64,000 nucleotides of DNA from Azospirillum canadense (GCF_025961225.1 NZ_JAOQNG010000005.1:62001-126000), one strand, 5' to 3'. Positions 16,879-26,206 are shown, counted from the stretch's first letter. The notes: generated by a model from the letters alone, not told the origin. A program made the numbers and translations.

Positions 16879-17502
16879 TCACTCCTGAACGAGTTGGGCG
16901 ATCCGCTCGTCGACGTAGGCCTCCATCAGATCCGGCGCCGAGGCGCCGAACATGCGGATGCGACCGGTATGGAGCAGCAGCAGAAGCCCCGCGGCGTGGG
17001 CGAAGCAGTCGACCATCAGCAGGTTGGCCCGCTCCTGCGATGCGCCGAGCGCGACGGCGGCTTCGGCGATGGGGCGGAGGGCGGCTTCGAGCGCGGCGTT
17101 CAGTCTCACGTCGCGGTCGTGTCCGAGTCCGGCGGGCTTCATGCCGCCGCGGAACAGATAGAAGCCCAGATCAAGATCGCGCGGGTTCGCTGCATAAAAT
17201 TGAAAGAACGACATCGCGGCGGCCTTCAGCTTCTGCTGTGGGGTTTTCGTCCGCGAGACCGCCTGATCGACGGCCGAGCCGAGAGACTCAAGGGATGCGT
17301 GCAGCACCTCGGCGTACATCGCTTCCTTCGACTCGAAGTGAAAGTAGAGCGCGGCCGGTGTGTACCCGGCTCGCACCGCGATCGCCCTGAGGCTCGCTCC
17401 GTCCAGCCCCTCTTCCGCGAAGATCTGCCGCGCGGCATCGAGGATCAGCTCGCGCTTGTGCTCGCTGACGGCCTCACGCCGGCTCTGCCGCTTCCCAACC
17501 AT
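16879..17502 (-). CDS. TetR-family transcriptional regulator
   Basis: A 207-residue TetR regulator. The N-terminal HTH (ILDAARQIFAEEGLDGASLR, then AIAVRAGYTPAALYFHFESK) is followed by a helical ligand-binding domain. The ATG at 17502 (MVGKRQSRRE) puts the HTH at the usual distance; a longer start at 17550 would run through the putative operator. It diverges from the HpaB-like flavoprotein gene and probably represses it. Confidence 0.9.
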   Translation of the reverse strand: MVGKRQSRREAVSEHKRELILDAARQIFAEEGLDGASLRAIAVRAGYTPAALYFHFESKEAMYAEVLHASLESLGSAVDQAVSRTKTPQQKLKAAAMSFFQFYAANPRDLDLGFYLFRGGMKPAGLGHDRDVRLNAALEAALRPIAEAAVALGASQERANLLMVDCFAHAAGLLLLLHTGRIRMFGASAPDLMEAYVDERIAQLVQE

Positions 17503-17532
17503 CGCGCCCCCCGAAATCGCTCTTGCAAAAAT

Positions 17533-17565
17533 TCTAACACTGTTCGACACTCTAACATCGTTCGA
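17533..17565. promoter_or_regulatory. Tandem TetR operator candidate
   Basis: Two related half-palindromes, TCTAACACTGTTCGA (17533-17547) and TCTAACATCGTTCGA (17551-17565), repeated with an 18-bp period in the tetR/flavoprotein intergenic region. Each is roughly a TCTAACA/TGTTCGA inverted repeat. Confidence 0.6.
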
Positions 17566-17591
17566 AAAATTGAACGAGACGGAGGATCACC

Positions 17592-19145
17592 ATGTTGATG
17601 TCAGCCGCCGAGTACCGGGAATCGTTGCGGGCCTACAAACCGCGTGTCTTCGTGAATGGGCAGACCGTGGAGAGTGTCGCCGATGAGCCGTTGCTCGCGC
17701 CCGGCATCGCCGGCGTCGGGGTCACCTATGATTTCGCGCTGCGGAAGGAGCATGCGCCGATCATGACGGCGCGGCAGGGCACGTCGGGCAAGACGGTCAA
17801 CCGCATGCTGCACATCAACGAGACGTCGCAGGACCTGCTCTACAAGCTCGAGGCCGTGCGCCTGGTGTGCAAGACGTCCGGCTGCGCCCAGCGCTACCTC
17901 ACGCACGACGCGCTCAACGGCCTCTACCAGTCGACCAAGCTGACGGACGACCGTCACGGCACCGACTACAGCCAACGCTTCCTTGCCTATCTCCACGCCG
18001 TCCAGGACCGGGATCTGACGCTCGGGGTCGCCATGACCGACGCCAAGGGTGACCGATCGAAGCGGCCGGGGCAGCAGGTCAATCCGGACACCTACGTTCA
18101 TATCAAGGAACGGCGCAAGGACGGCCTCGTCATCCGTGGCACCAAAGCCATCGTGACGGGCGCGCCCTACATGCACGAGTTCCTCGTCATGCCATGCCGA
18201 ACCCATGTTCCGGAAGACCGGGACTGTGCCGTCGCCTGCGCCGTGCCTTGCGACGCGCCCGGCGTTACGATCATCGCACGTCCGGCGGGTCGTCCGGGCG
18301 AGGCCTCGGCCAAGTTCTCCGCCAAATACGGCCAGTCGGTCGCCGTGGTGGTGTTCGATGACGTCTTCGTCCCGCATGACCGCGTCTTCCTGGCCGGTGA
18401 GACCGAGGAAGGCGGCTTCCTGACGACCTCCTACGCGACACACCACCGGCACTCCTGCATCGGCGCGCGCGCGGGCTTCGGCGATCTGCTGATCGGGGCA
18501 GGGGCGTTGATGATCGAGGCCAACGGCCTTGATCCCAACCGCCACGCTCACATCCGTGAGGCGATGGTCGAACTCATCACCATCACCGAGAGCTTTTACG
18601 CCTGCGGCGTCGCCTCCTCCGTCTACTGCACGAAGGACCCCGCCGGGTCGGTGATGCCCGATGCGGTGTTCTCCAACATCGGCAAGCTGCTCCTCGCCAC
18701 CAAGATCTACGACATGCACCGCGTCGCGCACTACGTCTCGGGTGGCCTGATTGTGGCGCTGCCGGGACCGGACGAGGATCACAACCCCGAGACCAAGGCG
18801 TCGATCGCCGCGGTGATGGGCGGCCGCCCGGACGTCCCCGCCGAGCAGCGCGCGGAGGTGGCGCGCTTTATCGAGGACCTGACGGTCTCGCATGAGGCGG
18901 GCTGGTATTCGGTAATCTCGCTCCATGGCGGCGGCTCGCCGGAAGCGATGAAGCGCGAAATCTGGCGCAACTATCCCGTCATGGAAAAGGTGGAGCTGGT
19001 GGAGAGCCTCCTCGACCGCGGCGTCCTGGACGACGGCCGCCGCATCTCGAAACAGCCTGGCCGTTGCTGCGCCACCGGCTGCCAGGTCCCGGAACCCCCG
19101 CAGCGTTCCGAGGCTGGGGTTCTCGAAGAAGCGGCCGACGAGTAA
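17592..19145 (+). CDS. HpaB/AbfD-fold flavoprotein (4-hydroxyphenylacetate 3-hydroxylase family)
   Basis: A 517-residue protein, start supported by GGAGG 8 bases upstream. Across its length it resembles the family containing 4-hydroxyphenylacetate 3-monooxygenase and 4-hydroxybutyryl-CoA dehydratase (AbfD): LMSAAEYRESLR at the start, AMTDAKGDRSKRPGQQ, GTKAIVTGAPYMHEFLVMP, VVFDDVFVPHDRVF, and SLHGGGSPEAMK near the end. By my alignment, two of the four AbfD iron-sulphur ligands are absent: C103 corresponds to Y102 and C299 to A292, while C98 and H285 are kept. It is therefore unlikely to be a true dehydratase and more likely an FADH2-dependent hydroxylase or a new activity. The last 40 residues (KQPGRCCATGC and onward) are atypical. 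Confidence 0.75.
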   Translation: MLMSAAEYRESLRAYKPRVFVNGQTVESVADEPLLAPGIAGVGVTYDFALRKEHAPIMTARQGTSGKTVNRMLHINETSQDLLYKLEAVRLVCKTSGCAQRYLTHDALNGLYQSTKLTDDRHGTDYSQRFLAYLHAVQDRDLTLGVAMTDAKGDRSKRPGQQVNPDTYVHIKERRKDGLVIRGTKAIVTGAPYMHEFLVMPCRTHVPEDRDCAVACAVPCDAPGVTIIARPAGRPGEASAKFSAKYGQSVAVVVFDDVFVPHDRVFLAGETEEGGFLTTSYATHHRHSCIGARAGFGDLLIGAGALMIEANGLDPNRHAHIREAMVELITITESFYACGVASSVYCTKDPAGSVMPDAVFSNIGKLLLATKIYDMHRVAHYVSGGLIVALPGPDEDHNPETKASIAAVMGGRPDVPAEQRAEVARFIEDLTVSHEAGWYSVISLHGGGSPEAMKREIWRNYPVMEKVELVESLLDRGVLDDGRRISKQPGRCCATGCQVPEPPQRSEAGVLEEAADE

Positions 19146-19495
19146 GCATCCACCGCCGTCGGCTGCTTTTAAGCGCGCCCAAGCTGCTCCTGGCCCGCGT
19201 GGGACAAATCTGACGCCTGTTTCGATGTGTCAACGTCGTCGATTGTGGACCGGCATCCGTCTTGGACGCCGATCCACAGCGGCAGTGCGTCATGAAGGCC
19301 CGCTCGGCTTCATTCCCGCATTCGGCCACAGCTGGCGCGCCCGCAGAGCGACTGTGGCGGCAGTCCAGCCAATGATTGCGCAGTCCGGTCGATCCCTGAA
19401 AACGACATGACACGCCGCGTCGTGCGCACGGCGAAATGGCGGGAGCGATACCAAACGCCCCGTTCGCTTCCGGGGCCGGCCGGCCTCCCGATCGC
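19146..19495. other. Region without a recognisable gene
   Basis: Between the flavoprotein gene and the VapBC module. Open frames here have biased Arg/Ser composition and no family resemblance. A possible decayed remnant. Confidence 0.5.
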
Positions 19496-19526
19496 GTGTG
19501 CCGATAAGCGCCGTTATCGGCGACAC
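19496..19526. promoter_or_regulatory. Near-palindromic 31-bp site, possible recombination site
   Basis: GCCGATAA and TTATCGGC arms are separated by GCGCCG, with GTGT and ACAC extending outwards (one offset base). Two roughly 11-bp arms and a 6-bp centre match the geometry of Xer/tyrosine-recombinase core sites; TGTCGCCGATAA also resembles a serine resolvase half-site. It lies 70 bp upstream of vapB, and a tyrosine recombinase gene is 0.75 kb downstream. It could alternatively be a VapBC operator. Confidence 0.45.
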
Positions 19527-19596
19527 CGGCCTTGCCAGCCGCCCGGATTTAGCCTACGTTATGCAGAAACAGCCTTCTCGTTCTGTAGGATTCGCC

Positions 19597-19857
19597 GTGT
19601 CCATCAACATCAAGAACCGCGAGGCGGACGCCCTGTTGGCCGAGTTGAAGGCAGCGACCGGCAAGGGCGCCTCGCAGCTCGTCCTGGAGCTGTTGCGCCG
19701 GGAGGCGCAGCGCCTGCGCGCCCGCCGGGTCCGCAGCGCCGACGACGCCGAGGCGCGCATGGCCCAGCTGCACCGCGAACTCGCCGCCCAGCCGGTTCTC
19801 GATCCGCGCGCGCCGGACGACATCCTCGGCTACGACGACAGCGGGCTGCCCCACTGA
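19597..19857 (+). CDS. vapB: VapB-type antitoxin
   Basis: An 86-residue antitoxin of the Rv0623/VapB type starting SINIKNREADALLAELKAAT, the usual beginning of this family. GTG at 19597 is chosen, with AGGA 6 bases upstream; an ATG at 19561 would add 12 atypical residues. The C-terminus DPRAPDDILGYDDSGLPH is the acidic toxin-binding tail. It overlaps vapC (TGATG) by one base. Confidence 0.88.
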   Translation: MSINIKNREADALLAELKAATGKGASQLVLELLRREAQRLRARRVRSADDAEARMAQLHRELAAQPVLDPRAPDDILGYDDSGLPH

Positions 19858-20252
19858 TGGTGGTCGATACCTCGGCCATCATGGCCATCCTGCTCGGCGA
19901 GCCCGACGCCGCGCGCTATGCCCGCGCCATCGGCGCTGCCGACGTCCGGCTGATCTCGGCCGCTACCGTACTGGAATGCTCCATCGTCGCGATCGCCCGT
20001 TTCGGCAATGACGCCACCCTGGCGGCCTGGATGGCCGATCATGCCTTTGAGGTCGTGGCGGTCGACGCCACCCAGGTCGGGCTCGCCCGCGATGCCTTCC
20101 TGCGCTTCGGCAAGGGGCGCCACCCAGCCGGCCTGAACTACGGGGACTGCTTCTCTTACGCACTGGCCAAAACCACCAACGAACCGCTGCTGTTCAAAGG
20201 CAATGACTTTCCACTGACCGATCTGACGTCCGCTTTGGAGGCGCTGCAATGA
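19857..20252 (+). CDS. vapC: VapC-type PIN-domain toxin ribonuclease
   Basis: A 131-residue PIN domain protein. Acidic metal-binding residues are in place: D4 in VVDTSAIMAILLGE, E in SAATVLECS, and D in LNYGDCFSYALAK, followed by LLFKGNDFPLTDL. The predicted activity is Mg2+-dependent cleavage of tRNA or rRNA, neutralised by VapB. It helps retain the replicon by post-segregational killing. Confidence 0.92.
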   Translation: MVVDTSAIMAILLGEPDAARYARAIGAADVRLISAATVLECSIVAIARFGNDATLAAWMADHAFEVVAVDATQVGLARDAFLRFGKGRHPAGLNYGDCFSYALAKTTNEPLLFKGNDFPLTDLTSALEALQ

Positions 20253-20280
20253 GAGCCGCCGGCCATCCCGGGCATGCCCC

Positions 20281-21432
20281 GTGAGCCACGCCCCCGCCCG
20301 CCGTCCGTCCGCCGTCTCCGCCCTCCCGGCCACCCCCGCCGGCCGTGTCCGCGACACCTTGGCCGCCGCCGAGGAAGCCTTCGCTCCCAATACCAAGCGC
20401 GCCATCCGCGCCGACACCGACGACTTCATCCGCTGGTGCATCGCCGCCAAGCGGGTCTCCCTCCCGGCCAGCCCGGAGACGGTTATCGCCTACCTCGACG
20501 ACTTGGCCGCCCGGACCAGCCCGCGCACGGGGCAACGGATCGCCGCATCCACCCTCGCCCGACGCTTGTCCTCGCTTTCCTGGCTCCACCGCGCGCACGA
20601 TCATCCCGACCCGACGAAGACCGCACCGGTGCAGATGAAGATGAAAGCCTTGTCCCGGCGCAAGGGCACGCGCCAGTCACAGGCCCTGGGGATTGGCCGC
20701 GCGCAGCTGGACCTGATCCTGGTGGCGATCGGCGACGCCCCGGGCCTCCTGGAGGACCTCCGCGACGCCGCCCTGTTGGCCGTCGCCTACGACGCGCTCC
20801 TGCGCCGCGGCGAACTCGTGACGCTGCGCACCGAAGACATCAAGATCGACGCCGACGGCACCGGCCTCCTGTACCTGGCGCGCTCCAAGACCGACCAGGA
20901 AGGGCAGGGGACCTATGGCTGGCTGGCTCCTGACACCGTCCGCCGGGTGAGCGCCTGGCTCGACGCCCGCGCCGACGCCCTGCAAGCCGAGCGGAAAAGC
21001 GTCCGCGACGCGCTGCGCACGCTGTCCGCCGCCATGCGCGAGGGCAGGGTGCTCAATGGCGCGCGCCGGCGCAGCGCGCTGGAGCGCACCCTGGCTCGCC
21101 TGGACGCCGCCACCGACGCCCTCTGGCTGCAAGTCGGGACCAAGGGAAACGTGCTCGGGCCGCTCGCCGTGCGCGGCCCCGACCCGGGCCGCCGCATCTC
21201 GGAGATCTTCAAACGCCGTGCCGAAGCCGCCGGGCTCGACCCAGCGCTCGTTTCGGGGCATTCCCTGCGGGTCGGAGCGGCCCAGGATCTGACCGCCGCC
21301 GGTTTCGGCCTGCCGGCCAGCCAGCAGGCGGGCCGCTGGAAAAGTCCCACCATGCCGGCCCGCTACGCCGAAAAGATCGTCCCCAAGCAGGGTGCCATGG
21401 CCCAACTCGCCGGCAAGCAGGGAAGGGGATAA
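20281..21432 (+). CDS. Tyrosine recombinase (phage integrase/Xer-like)
   Basis: A 383-residue tyrosine recombinase with GTG start. The SAM-like core-binding domain spans about residues 30-120. Catalytic residues include R in AYDALLRRGELVTLR, H-x-x-R in SGHSLRVGAAQDL, and the C-terminal tyrosine in PARYAEKIV. An insertion of about 60 residues between the first Arg and the HxxR box is longer than in XerC/D. It follows vapBC by 28 bp and could resolve plasmid multimers or mediate integration; the 31-bp site at 19496-19526 is a candidate substrate. Confidence 0.88.
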   Translation: MSHAPARRPSAVSALPATPAGRVRDTLAAAEEAFAPNTKRAIRADTDDFIRWCIAAKRVSLPASPETVIAYLDDLAARTSPRTGQRIAASTLARRLSSLSWLHRAHDHPDPTKTAPVQMKMKALSRRKGTRQSQALGIGRAQLDLILVAIGDAPGLLEDLRDAALLAVAYDALLRRGELVTLRTEDIKIDADGTGLLYLARSKTDQEGQGTYGWLAPDTVRRVSAWLDARADALQAERKSVRDALRTLSAAMREGRVLNGARRRSALERTLARLDAATDALWLQVGTKGNVLGPLAVRGPDPGRRISEIFKRRAEAAGLDPALVSGHSLRVGAAQDLTAAGFGLPASQQAGRWKSPTMPARYAEKIVPKQGAMAQLAGKQGRG

Positions 21433-21757
21433 TACGGGGCTCATGGCGTTGGGCCGGCCATGGGTCCAAACCGCGCACTCGGCTTGCGGCGTCGAACGCT
21501 GGCGACATCACCTCCAGCGCTTCTCGTCCACGATGGCCCGGATCGGTCGCAGCGGGTGGTTCGCCGGAACACGCGCCTCACAGCTTACGTAGCGGAACAG
21601 ACCCTCGCTGCGTTCGTCCGAGCCCTGCATCGTCTCCTCGCCGACCGCATTCTCCACGACCGGAGAGAGTCACGACCGGCCGGCCGTGCACAGCCTTTTT
21701 CCGCGTCCTGCTAAAGCTTCTTCAGCGACGAAACGGCGAAGGCCGCCTGCTTGTGAC
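21433..21757. other. Region without a recognisable gene
   Basis: About 325 bp between the tyrosine recombinase and the IS21 left end. No family resemblance on either strand. Confidence 0.5.
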
Positions 21758-21851
21758 TGTGCTATCGAAATGCGGCCCACCGCGCTGACGAAATCCGGCC
21801 CCCGGTTACGATCAAGCACCGTTCCCTCCCAGTGGCAGCTGGAGGGGCGGG

Positions 21852-23387
21852 ATGGACAGGAGACGGAAGGTGGAGCTCTTCGAACAGCCACGGCGTGAAT
21901 ACGAGTTCGGCATCGGCACCGTCAAAGGCGTGGCCGGGAAATTCGGCGTCCACCGGCGCATGGTGAGGCAGGCTCTGGCGAGCGCGATCCCGCCGGAGCG
22001 GACCTACAAGGAGCGCGCCAAGCCGATGCTGGGGCCGGTCGCCTCGTTCATCGACAGCATCCTGGAGGCCGATCGCCGCGCCCCACGCAAGCAGCGTCAG
22101 ACGGCGCGCCGGATCTGGAAGCGGATCCGCCAGGAGATGCCGGAGGCGGCCGTCGCCGAGAGCACAGTGCGCAACTACGTGCACGAGCGCAAACACGCGC
22201 TCGGCCTGATCAGCCGGGAGACCTTCGTGCCACAATCCTACGAGTGGGGGCAGGAAGCCCAGGTCGACTGGTACGAGGCCTATGCCGACCTCGACGGCGA
22301 GCGCCTTAAGCTGCAGGTCTTCTGCATGCGCGCGATGGCCAGCGGCGGCGCCTTCCACCGCGCCTACCATCACGCCACCCAGCAGGCCTTCCTGGAGGCG
22401 CATGAGCATGCCTTCCGCTACTTCGGTGGGGTGTTCCGGGTGCTGCGCTACGACAATCTCGGCAGCGCCGTGCGCAAGGTGCTGCGCGGGCGGTTGCGCG
22501 AGGAGACCGAGCGGTTCATTGCCTTCCGCTCGCATTGGCGCTTCGAGGCGCAGTACTGCATGCCGGCAGCCGGGCATGAGAAGGGCGGGGTCGAGGGCGA
22601 GAACGGGCAGTTCCGGCGCAACCGCTGGGTTCCGGTGCCGCGGGCCGGCGATCTGGGCGTGCTCAACGAGGTGCTGCTGCTGGGCTGCCGGGAGGATGAG
22701 CGGCGCGTGATCGACGGCCGCCAGCAGAGCGTCGGCGAGGCGACCGCCGTCGAACGCGAGCGCTTGATCGGCTTGCCCGAGGACGGCTTCGATCTCGCCG
22801 ACCTCAGCTTCCCCCGGGTTGACAGCGCCGGCTGTGTGCTGGTCAAGACCAACGCCTACTCGGTCCCTCTGCGCCCCGGCACGCGCGTGCACGCCAAGCT
22901 CTCCCCGGCGCATCTGGAAGTCTGGCACGAGGGCCGGATGGTCGCCCGCCATGAGCGCTGCTATGGGCGACGCCAGCAGATCCTCGACCTTGAGCACTAC
23001 TTGGAGGTCCTGGAGCACAAGCCGGGCGCGTTGGCCGGCTCCAAGCCGTTGGAGCAACGGCGCCGGCAGGGCCGGTGGCCGGCCGCCTATGATGCCTACT
23101 GGCAGCGCCTGATCGACCGCCATGGCCGCCAGCACGGCACGCGGGCCATGGTGGCGGTGCTGGGGTTCGGGAAGGTGTTCGGCGACGAGCGCGTGCAGGA
23201 GGCGGTGGGCGCGGCTCTGCGGATGGGCTGCTCGGATGCCGAGGCGGTGCGCTATTTGCTGACGGCCGATCGGTTGCAGCGCCCGCCTCTGGACAGCCTG
23301 GAGGTCGGGGCGCTCGCCCGGTTCGACCGGCCGGCGCCCTCGCTGCACGGCTATGATCGGCTGCTGAGCCGGGACGCCGCGCCATGA
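21852..23387 (+). CDS. istA: IS21-family transposase IstA
   Basis: A 511-residue IstA. The N-terminal HTH (FGIGTVKGVAGKFGVHRRMV) is followed by an rve DDE core: D in AQVDWYEAYADLDG, D in VLRYDNLGSAV and E in GVEGENGQFRR. The stop overlaps the istB start by 4 bp (ATGA). Intact. Confidence 0.93.
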   Translation: MDRRRKVELFEQPRREYEFGIGTVKGVAGKFGVHRRMVRQALASAIPPERTYKERAKPMLGPVASFIDSILEADRRAPRKQRQTARRIWKRIRQEMPEAAVAESTVRNYVHERKHALGLISRETFVPQSYEWGQEAQVDWYEAYADLDGERLKLQVFCMRAMASGGAFHRAYHHATQQAFLEAHEHAFRYFGGVFRVLRYDNLGSAVRKVLRGRLREETERFIAFRSHWRFEAQYCMPAAGHEKGGVEGENGQFRRNRWVPVPRAGDLGVLNEVLLLGCREDERRVIDGRQQSVGEATAVERERLIGLPEDGFDLADLSFPRVDSAGCVLVKTNAYSVPLRPGTRVHAKLSPAHLEVWHEGRMVARHERCYGRRQQILDLEHYLEVLEHKPGALAGSKPLEQRRRQGRWPAAYDAYWQRLIDRHGRQHGTRAMVAVLGFGKVFGDERVQEAVGAALRMGCSDAEAVRYLLTADRLQRPPLDSLEVGALARFDRPAPSLHGYDRLLSRDAAP

Positions 23388-24175
23388 GCCGGAGCAAGGC
23401 CGCGATGATAGCGAGCACCCCGTTGATCGAGCAGTCCATTCGCCAGCACTGCCGGCTTCTGAAGACGCCGACGCTGGCGACGCAGTTCGACCGCCTGGCG
23501 CAGACCGCGGTGCGCGAGGGGCACAGCCACGTTCAGTACCTGGAGGCGCTGCTGGCGGCGGAGGTTGAGGAGCGCGAGCGCAAGGCGGTGCTGCGCCGCA
23601 TCCAGGAGGCCCGCCTGCCCCGCGTGAAGACGCTGGAGGAGTTCGAGTTCAGCCAATCGCCGCTGTCGGCGAGCCGCCTGGCGGACCTGGCGGGCGGCGG
23701 CTACATCGAGCGCGCCGAGCCGATCGTGCTGATCGGCGAAGCGGGCACCGGCAAGACGCATGTGGCGACCAGCCTGTGCGTGGCCGCGTGCCGGCAGCGC
23801 CGCCGCGTGCGCTTCACCACCGCGGCGGCGCTGATCAACGAACTGGTCGAAGCGCGGGCGGAGAACCAGTTGAGCCGGGCCCTGGGCCGCTGGGAGCGGG
23901 TGGAGGTGGTGTGCATCGACGAGCTGGGCTATGTGCCGCTGGCCGACATCGGGGCGGAGCTGATGTTCCAGGTCATCGCCGGCCGGGCGGAGAAGGCGGC
24001 GCTGATCGTGACGACGAACTTGCCATTTTCCGAGTGGGGCCAAGTGTTTCCGAACCCGCGGCTGTGCAAGGCGGTGCTCGACCGCGTCACCGACCGCGCG
24101 CACATCCTCGAGAGCGGCGAGGCTTCCTATCGGTTCCGCCGCACGTTGGCGAAACGCGGGCCGAATCATGAATGA
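23384..24175 (+). CDS. istB: IS21-family helper ATPase IstB
   Basis: A 263-residue DnaC/DnaA-like AAA+ ATPase. Walker A is GEAGTGKTH (about 117-124); Walker B is VVCIDELGYVP; a sensor segment IVTTNLPFSEWGQVFPN follows. It promotes IstA-mediated transposition. Intact, translationally coupled to istA. Confidence 0.93.
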   Translation: MSRSKAAMIASTPLIEQSIRQHCRLLKTPTLATQFDRLAQTAVREGHSHVQYLEALLAAEVEERERKAVLRRIQEARLPRVKTLEEFEFSQSPLSASRLADLAGGGYIERAEPIVLIGEAGTGKTHVATSLCVAACRQRRRVRFTTAAALINELVEARAENQLSRALGRWERVEVVCIDELGYVPLADIGAELMFQVIAGRAEKAALIVTTNLPFSEWGQVFPNPRLCKAVLDRVTDRAHILESGEASYRFRRTLAKRGPNHE

Positions 24176-24387
24176 AGCCCCGCGACCGACGCTCGCCCCG
24201 GCGGGTCCACAGGCAAGGCGGGGGCCGCCACCCAGCGCAATGGGAACGCGGCGGCGGCCCCCGTCGCCTATGGACTGCCGGGACGAGCTGCTGCGCGCGC
24301 CGAGAAACTCGGCTGTCGGCTATTCGGCAGCCAAATCATGGGTGGGCCAGATTTCGTCAGCAAAGTGGGCCATGGTTCGTTGACACA

Positions 24388-24588
24388 GCCAGCATGCTGG
24401 TGCATGGGGCCCGTGCCCTGCTGCGCTGGTGGCGCACCTCCTCGCCCTGGGTGGCCAAGCTGCTGGAGCGCCGACTGGTCAATGTTGCGGTGGTGGCGCT
24501 GGCCAACAAGACGGCGCGCATCGCCTGGGCAGTGATGACGCGCGGCGAGACCTACCGGCGTCCCGAGCCGGTGCCCACAGGAGCTTGA
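24388..24588 (+). pseudogene. C-terminal fragment of an IS110-family transposase
   Basis: The open frame continuing out of the IS21 right end reads LVHGARALLRWWRTSSPWVA, then LERRLVNVAVVALANKTARI and AWAVMTRGETYRR before a stop at 24586-24588. That is the conserved C-terminal end of IS110-family transposases. The rest of the gene is absent on the other side of IS21. Confidence 0.75.
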
Positions 24589-25150
24589 CGATGGTGACCG
24601 GGTTCCCGACCACCACCAGCGTAGCGCCGGGCTCGAGCTTGGCAAGGCCAAGCCGCTGGCGCGGCGGCCCGCGGGGCCAGCCTTGCCAAGCCCTGCGCGC
24701 GGCGCTCCTGAGGAGGATAGGCCGGGACGGAGAGGTGGTCCCGGCGACCGAACAAAGAGGTTGTCGGACGAGACGATGATGATGACCACGGCGCGGGTCG
24801 CCGGATCGGCGCCCTGAGCGCTCCTCCCAGCTCCCCTTCGGTTGCGAGGGCAATGGACAACGTGATGACAGCATAGGTCGGACCGGGATCGGCCAAACCC
24901 GTCTGCAACACCGAGCCGTTCAGCTCGTCGGCTTGATTGGGTGTCGATCCGCGGATTTCATCAAGGCCAGCAGACTTCGGGCTGCACGCGTAGGCCGAAT
25001 AGATGGCAGCAACCGACCTCTCGAGCCGTCACGTTGAAAATGCTCTTGCAGGGCGGGGGGCGTCCATAGATGTTGCAGGGATGGTCGGAGTTGCCGAACT
25101 GGGGCGCATTGGGGTAGGCGGAGCCCCCGCTTCCTGTTTGGTCGTTCCCC
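24589..25150. other. Region without a recognisable gene
   Basis: IS debris upstream of the IS5 transposase. It contains an inverted repeat around GGCTTGGCAAG (about 24648-24690). A minus frame at 24961-25148 (GNDQTGSGGSAYPNAPQFGN) is protein-like but unidentified. Confidence 0.5.
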
Positions 25151-26119
25151 ATGCCGCACAAGGCCAACGCCGCTCGCCGCCATCACATTCCCCGGCCGAA
25201 ACGGCGGGTGGCGAACTGGGCGGTGTATGATGCCGCGCTGCGCCAGCGGGGCAGCCTGACCGTCTGGTTCACGGAGGAGGCGATTGCGAGCTGGCGAGCG
25301 GCGCCACGGACCACACCGGGCGGGCAGCCCGCCTATTCCGACCTCGCTATCACGACCGCACTCATGCTGCGCGCGGTGTTCCATCAGGCGCTGCGCCAGA
25401 CCGAAGGACTGATCGCCTCCATCCTGAAGCTGCTCGGGCTCGATCTGCCGGTGCCGGATCATTCCACGATCGGCCGCCGAGCCAGGACGGTGAGACTGCC
25501 CAACCCCCCGCGTTCAACCAGCGGGCCACTTCACCTGCTGGTGGACAGCACGGGACTGAAGCTGTGCGGGCCGGGCGAGTGGCTGATCGAGAAGCACGGC
25601 ACGCGCAAGCGGCGCTCCTGGAAGAAGTTGCACATCGGCATGGACGCGGCCAGTGGCCGGATCGTCGCGGCCACGCTGACCGACCGCGACGAGGACGACG
25701 CCGCTCAGATTGGACCATTGCTCGACCAAGTCAGCGACCCGGTAGCTGCGCTGACCGGTGACGGTGCGTATGACCGGATGGGTGTTTACGCCGCCGTGCA
25801 TGAGCGTCATCCCGAAGCCACAGTTGTAGCGCGGCCGCGCAGCGATGCTGTCCTCAGCGACACCGCCGCGACCGCGCCAACCCAGCGCGACCACCACATT
25901 CAAGCGATCGCCGAGAAGGGGCGGATGGCATGGCAACGGGATAGCCGGTACAATTTGCGGGCTCGTGTTGAGGGGCAGATCGGTCGCTTCAAGCTGGTCA
26001 TCGGCCCGGCGCTGCGCTTTCACACCGATCAGGCGCAGGCGGCCGAAGTCGCCATCGCCGTTGAGGTGCTCAACCGCATGCTCGGCCTGGGCCGCCCGGA
26101 ATCCGTCAGCATCGCCTAA
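25151..26119 (+). CDS. IS5-family transposase
   Basis: A 322-residue DDE transposase of the IS5 family. The N-terminal RRVANWAVYDAALRQRGSLT and LRQTEGLIASILKLLGLDLP, then PDHSTIGRR, are family hallmarks. Catalytic D is in LLVDSTGLKL, D in GDGAYD and E in RVEGQIGRFK. Apparently intact. Exact IS ends were not resolved; it lies 87 bp upstream of the interrupted helicase and may have separated that gene from former neighbours. Confidence 0.9.
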   Translation: MPHKANAARRHHIPRPKRRVANWAVYDAALRQRGSLTVWFTEEAIASWRAAPRTTPGGQPAYSDLAITTALMLRAVFHQALRQTEGLIASILKLLGLDLPVPDHSTIGRRARTVRLPNPPRSTSGPLHLLVDSTGLKLCGPGEWLIEKHGTRKRRSWKKLHIGMDAASGRIVAATLTDRDEDDAAQIGPLLDQVSDPVAALTGDGAYDRMGVYAAVHERHPEATVVARPRSDAVLSDTAATAPTQRDHHIQAIAEKGRMAWQRDSRYNLRARVEGQIGRFKLVIGPALRFHTDQAQAAEVAIAVEVLNRMLGLGRPESVSIA

Positions 26120-26206
26120 TCAGCGGCCCCGCCGGGGCAACCGCTTGCCTTCATCACCTCTGTGCGACACGCTGACGGAAGCGCCAGGCGTCCGCGTGTT
26201 CCAACC

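Larger units (their letters stand above)
21758..24387 (+). mobile_element. IS21-family insertion sequence (istA-istB)
   Basis: A 2630-bp element. Left end TGTGCTATCG and right end (complement) TGTGTCAACG each have GGCCCAC exactly 16 bases inside and a shared CTGACGAAATC further in, the multiple-repeat end structure typical of IS21. No target duplication is visible, so the flanks have been rearranged or boundaries are off by a few bases. Confidence 0.85.

Noticed and set aside
17592..19145. Annotation as 4-hydroxybutyryl-CoA dehydratase/vinylacetyl-CoA isomerase
   Set aside because: Two of the four cluster-binding residues are not conserved in my alignment, so only the fold family is claimed.
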